Below, piece after piece: positions 5,538 to 6,631 of a DNA stretch of 6,631 nucleotides. Under the pieces are notes generated by a model. It ran no database searches, was not told the DNA's origin, and saw only the letters and a program-made list of their open reading frames with translations. Position 1 is the first letter of the stretch; each line of letters begins with the position of its first letter. This stretch comes from Rickettsia typhi. GTDB taxonomy: Bacteria; Pseudomonadota; Alphaproteobacteria; Rickettsiales; UBA1997. The stretch covers positions 1 through 6,631 of the forward strand of contig CAMASZ010000066.1 of the NCBI GenBank assembly GCA_945861125.1. The letters are read 5' to 3'. The translations under genes and the position numbers were made by a program.

Positions 5538-6631
5538 CTAAGAGTGAATCTGTCTCTTATCTATAGCCAAACAGGCTTCCTTAATAGCTTCGTTATAAGT
5601 AGGGTGAGCGTGACAAGTGCGAGCTACATCTTCAGAACTGCCCCCAAATTCCATTGCTACGGCTATTTCATGAATCATATTCCCCGCTTCTCTTGCAATT
5701 ATATGGGCACCTAAAATTCTATCTGTTTTGGCACAAGCCAAAACTTTAACAAAACCCTGTTCATCAAAAGTAGCTCTGGCTCTTGAATTTGCAATCATTG
5801 AGAATTTCCCTATCTTATAATCAATATTTTTTGCTTTTAGCTCTTCCTCATTATTACCAATTGATGCCACTTCTGGATAAGTGTATATAACATTTGGTAT
5901 CAGATTGTAGTTAATATGAGCAAATTGATTAGCAATTATTTCTGCAACAGCAACCCCTTCATCTTCAGCTTTGTGAGCAAGCATTGGTCCAGTTGTAACA
6001 TCACCAATAACATAAATGTTATCGATATTTGTTCGTAAATTATTATTTTCAATAAAACCTTTTTGATTGGTTATTATGCCAATATCTTCTAGACCAAGAT
6101 TTTCAGTATTTGGCTTTCTTCCTACTGCAACCAAAACAACATCGGCAGAGATTACTTCTTTTTTATCGCCTTGATTTGATTCTATCTCAACTATTGCACC
6201 TTTTTTATCTTTTTTAACAGAAATAACTTTTGTTGATAGGCGAAATTTAATACCTTGTTTTTCAAGAATTTTTTGAAAGTTGCGAGAAATCTCTAAATCC
6301 ATTGAAGGGGTAATTTTATCAAGATACTCAATAACCTCAACCTCGCTACCAAATCTATTCCAAACCGAACCAAGCTCCAATCCAATAACTCCAGCGCCAA
6401 TAACAATCATTTTTTGAGGAACTTTTTCAAGATCAAGCGCTCCAGTTGAAGAAACAATTACTTTTTCATCTATTTCAACATTTGGTAGATTTATAATTTG
6501 TGAACCAGTTGCTATGATAAAATTTTTGGAAGTTATTCTTTCTTTACTATGATCATTTTTAGTAATTTCAACAGTATTTTTATCAATAAATTTTGCACAA
6601 CCATAAAAATGGTGAACCGTATTTTTCTTAA
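5538..6631 (-). CDS. lpdA: Dihydrolipoyl dehydrogenase (E3), 5' end cut by window edge
   Basis: FAD flavoenzyme that reoxidises dihydrolipoamide in pyruvate, 2-oxoglutarate and related dehydrogenase complexes, making NADH. The frame stays open beyond the ATG at 6408-6410 to the window end. The extra 73 codons contain conserved sequence including IIATGS (visible residues 38-43), so that internal Met is not the start. About 363 residues are visible. The NAD-binding GAGVIG is at 78-83, YVIGDVTTGPMLAHKAEDEG (second FAD motif) near 206-225, and the C-terminal CHAHPTYNE (339-347) carries the catalytic His342-Glu347 pair. Family members are about 460-475 residues, so roughly 100 are missing, including the first FAD motif and the redox-active CxxxxC. 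The stop TAG is at 5538-5540. The dehydrogenase E1/E2 genes are not in view. Confidence 0.96.
   Translation of the reverse strand, partial: KKNTVHHFYGCAKFIDKNTVEITKNDHSKERITSKNFIIATGSQIINLPNVEIDEKVIVSSTGALDLEKVPQKMIVIGAGVIGLELGSVWNRFGSEVEVIEYLDKITPSMDLEISRNFQKILEKQGIKFRLSTKVISVKKDKKGAIVEIESNQGDKKEVISADVVLVAVGRKPNTENLGLEDIGIITNQKGFIENNNLRTNIDNIYVIGDVTTGPMLAHKAEDEGVAVAEIIANQFAHINYNLIPNVIYTYPEVASIGNNEEELKAKNIDYKIGKFSMIANSRARATFDEQGFVKVLACAKTDRILGAHIIAREAGNMIHEIAVAMEFGGSSEDVARTCHAHPTYNEAIKEACLAIDKRQIHS

Noticed and set aside
5538..6410. lpdA starting at the internal ATG (290 residues)
   Set aside because: The frame continues open upstream to the window edge and encodes conserved dihydrolipoyl dehydrogenase sequence including ATGS. 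The ATG is therefore internal, in the NAD-binding motif.

Overview
The window is strongly AT-rich and looks like chromosome from a reduced, mobile-element-scarred alphaproteobacterium. Rickettsiales or a similar intracellular lineage is my best guess. It rests on base composition, the alphaproteobacterial look of GroEL, GroES and L28, tight housekeeping clusters on one strand and decayed insertion sequences in the gaps. No rRNA, tRNA or other taxon-diagnostic gene is present, so this is inference.

Layout, read along +. Positions 1-454 hold the 3' part of an IS630-family transposase pseudogene on the + strand. It is split by a 165-bp foldback MITE-like element (83-251). All intact genes lie on the minus strand. 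rdgB (509-1147) encodes the house-cleaning XTP/dITP diphosphatase. rpmB (1294-1626) encodes ribosomal protein L28. About 900 bp without an intact gene follows (1627-2519). It holds an IS6-like terminal repeat, a second truncated copy of the foldback element, a GC-rich 32-bp tandem repeat array lodged inside that copy, and a perfect 12-bp stem-loop. A strong intrinsic terminator (2520-2551) closes the groES-groEL operon (groEL 2574-4220, groES 4248-4541). Upstream of groES are a sigma-32-like promoter candidate and a CIRCE-like dyad with the wrong spacing. Beyond that lie grxC (4830-5081), a Pro/Tyr-rich probable lipoprotein (5096-5485) and lpdA (5538 to the window edge, 5' end missing). These three are closely spaced and may be one transcript reading from right to left.

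The coding genes are ordinary: the GroES/GroEL chaperonin, a dithiol glutaredoxin, the E3 subunit of 2-oxoacid dehydrogenases, L28 and RdgB. I found no evidence for a new multi-gene system. The non-coding part is the unusual part. Two related foldback elements are present. One inserted at a TA dinucleotide so cleanly that removing it on paper restores the transposase reading frame. The other carries three identical 32-bp GC-rich units plus a partial fourth, and sits inside what may be the ends of a third, IS6-type element. This suggests several rounds of nested insertion.
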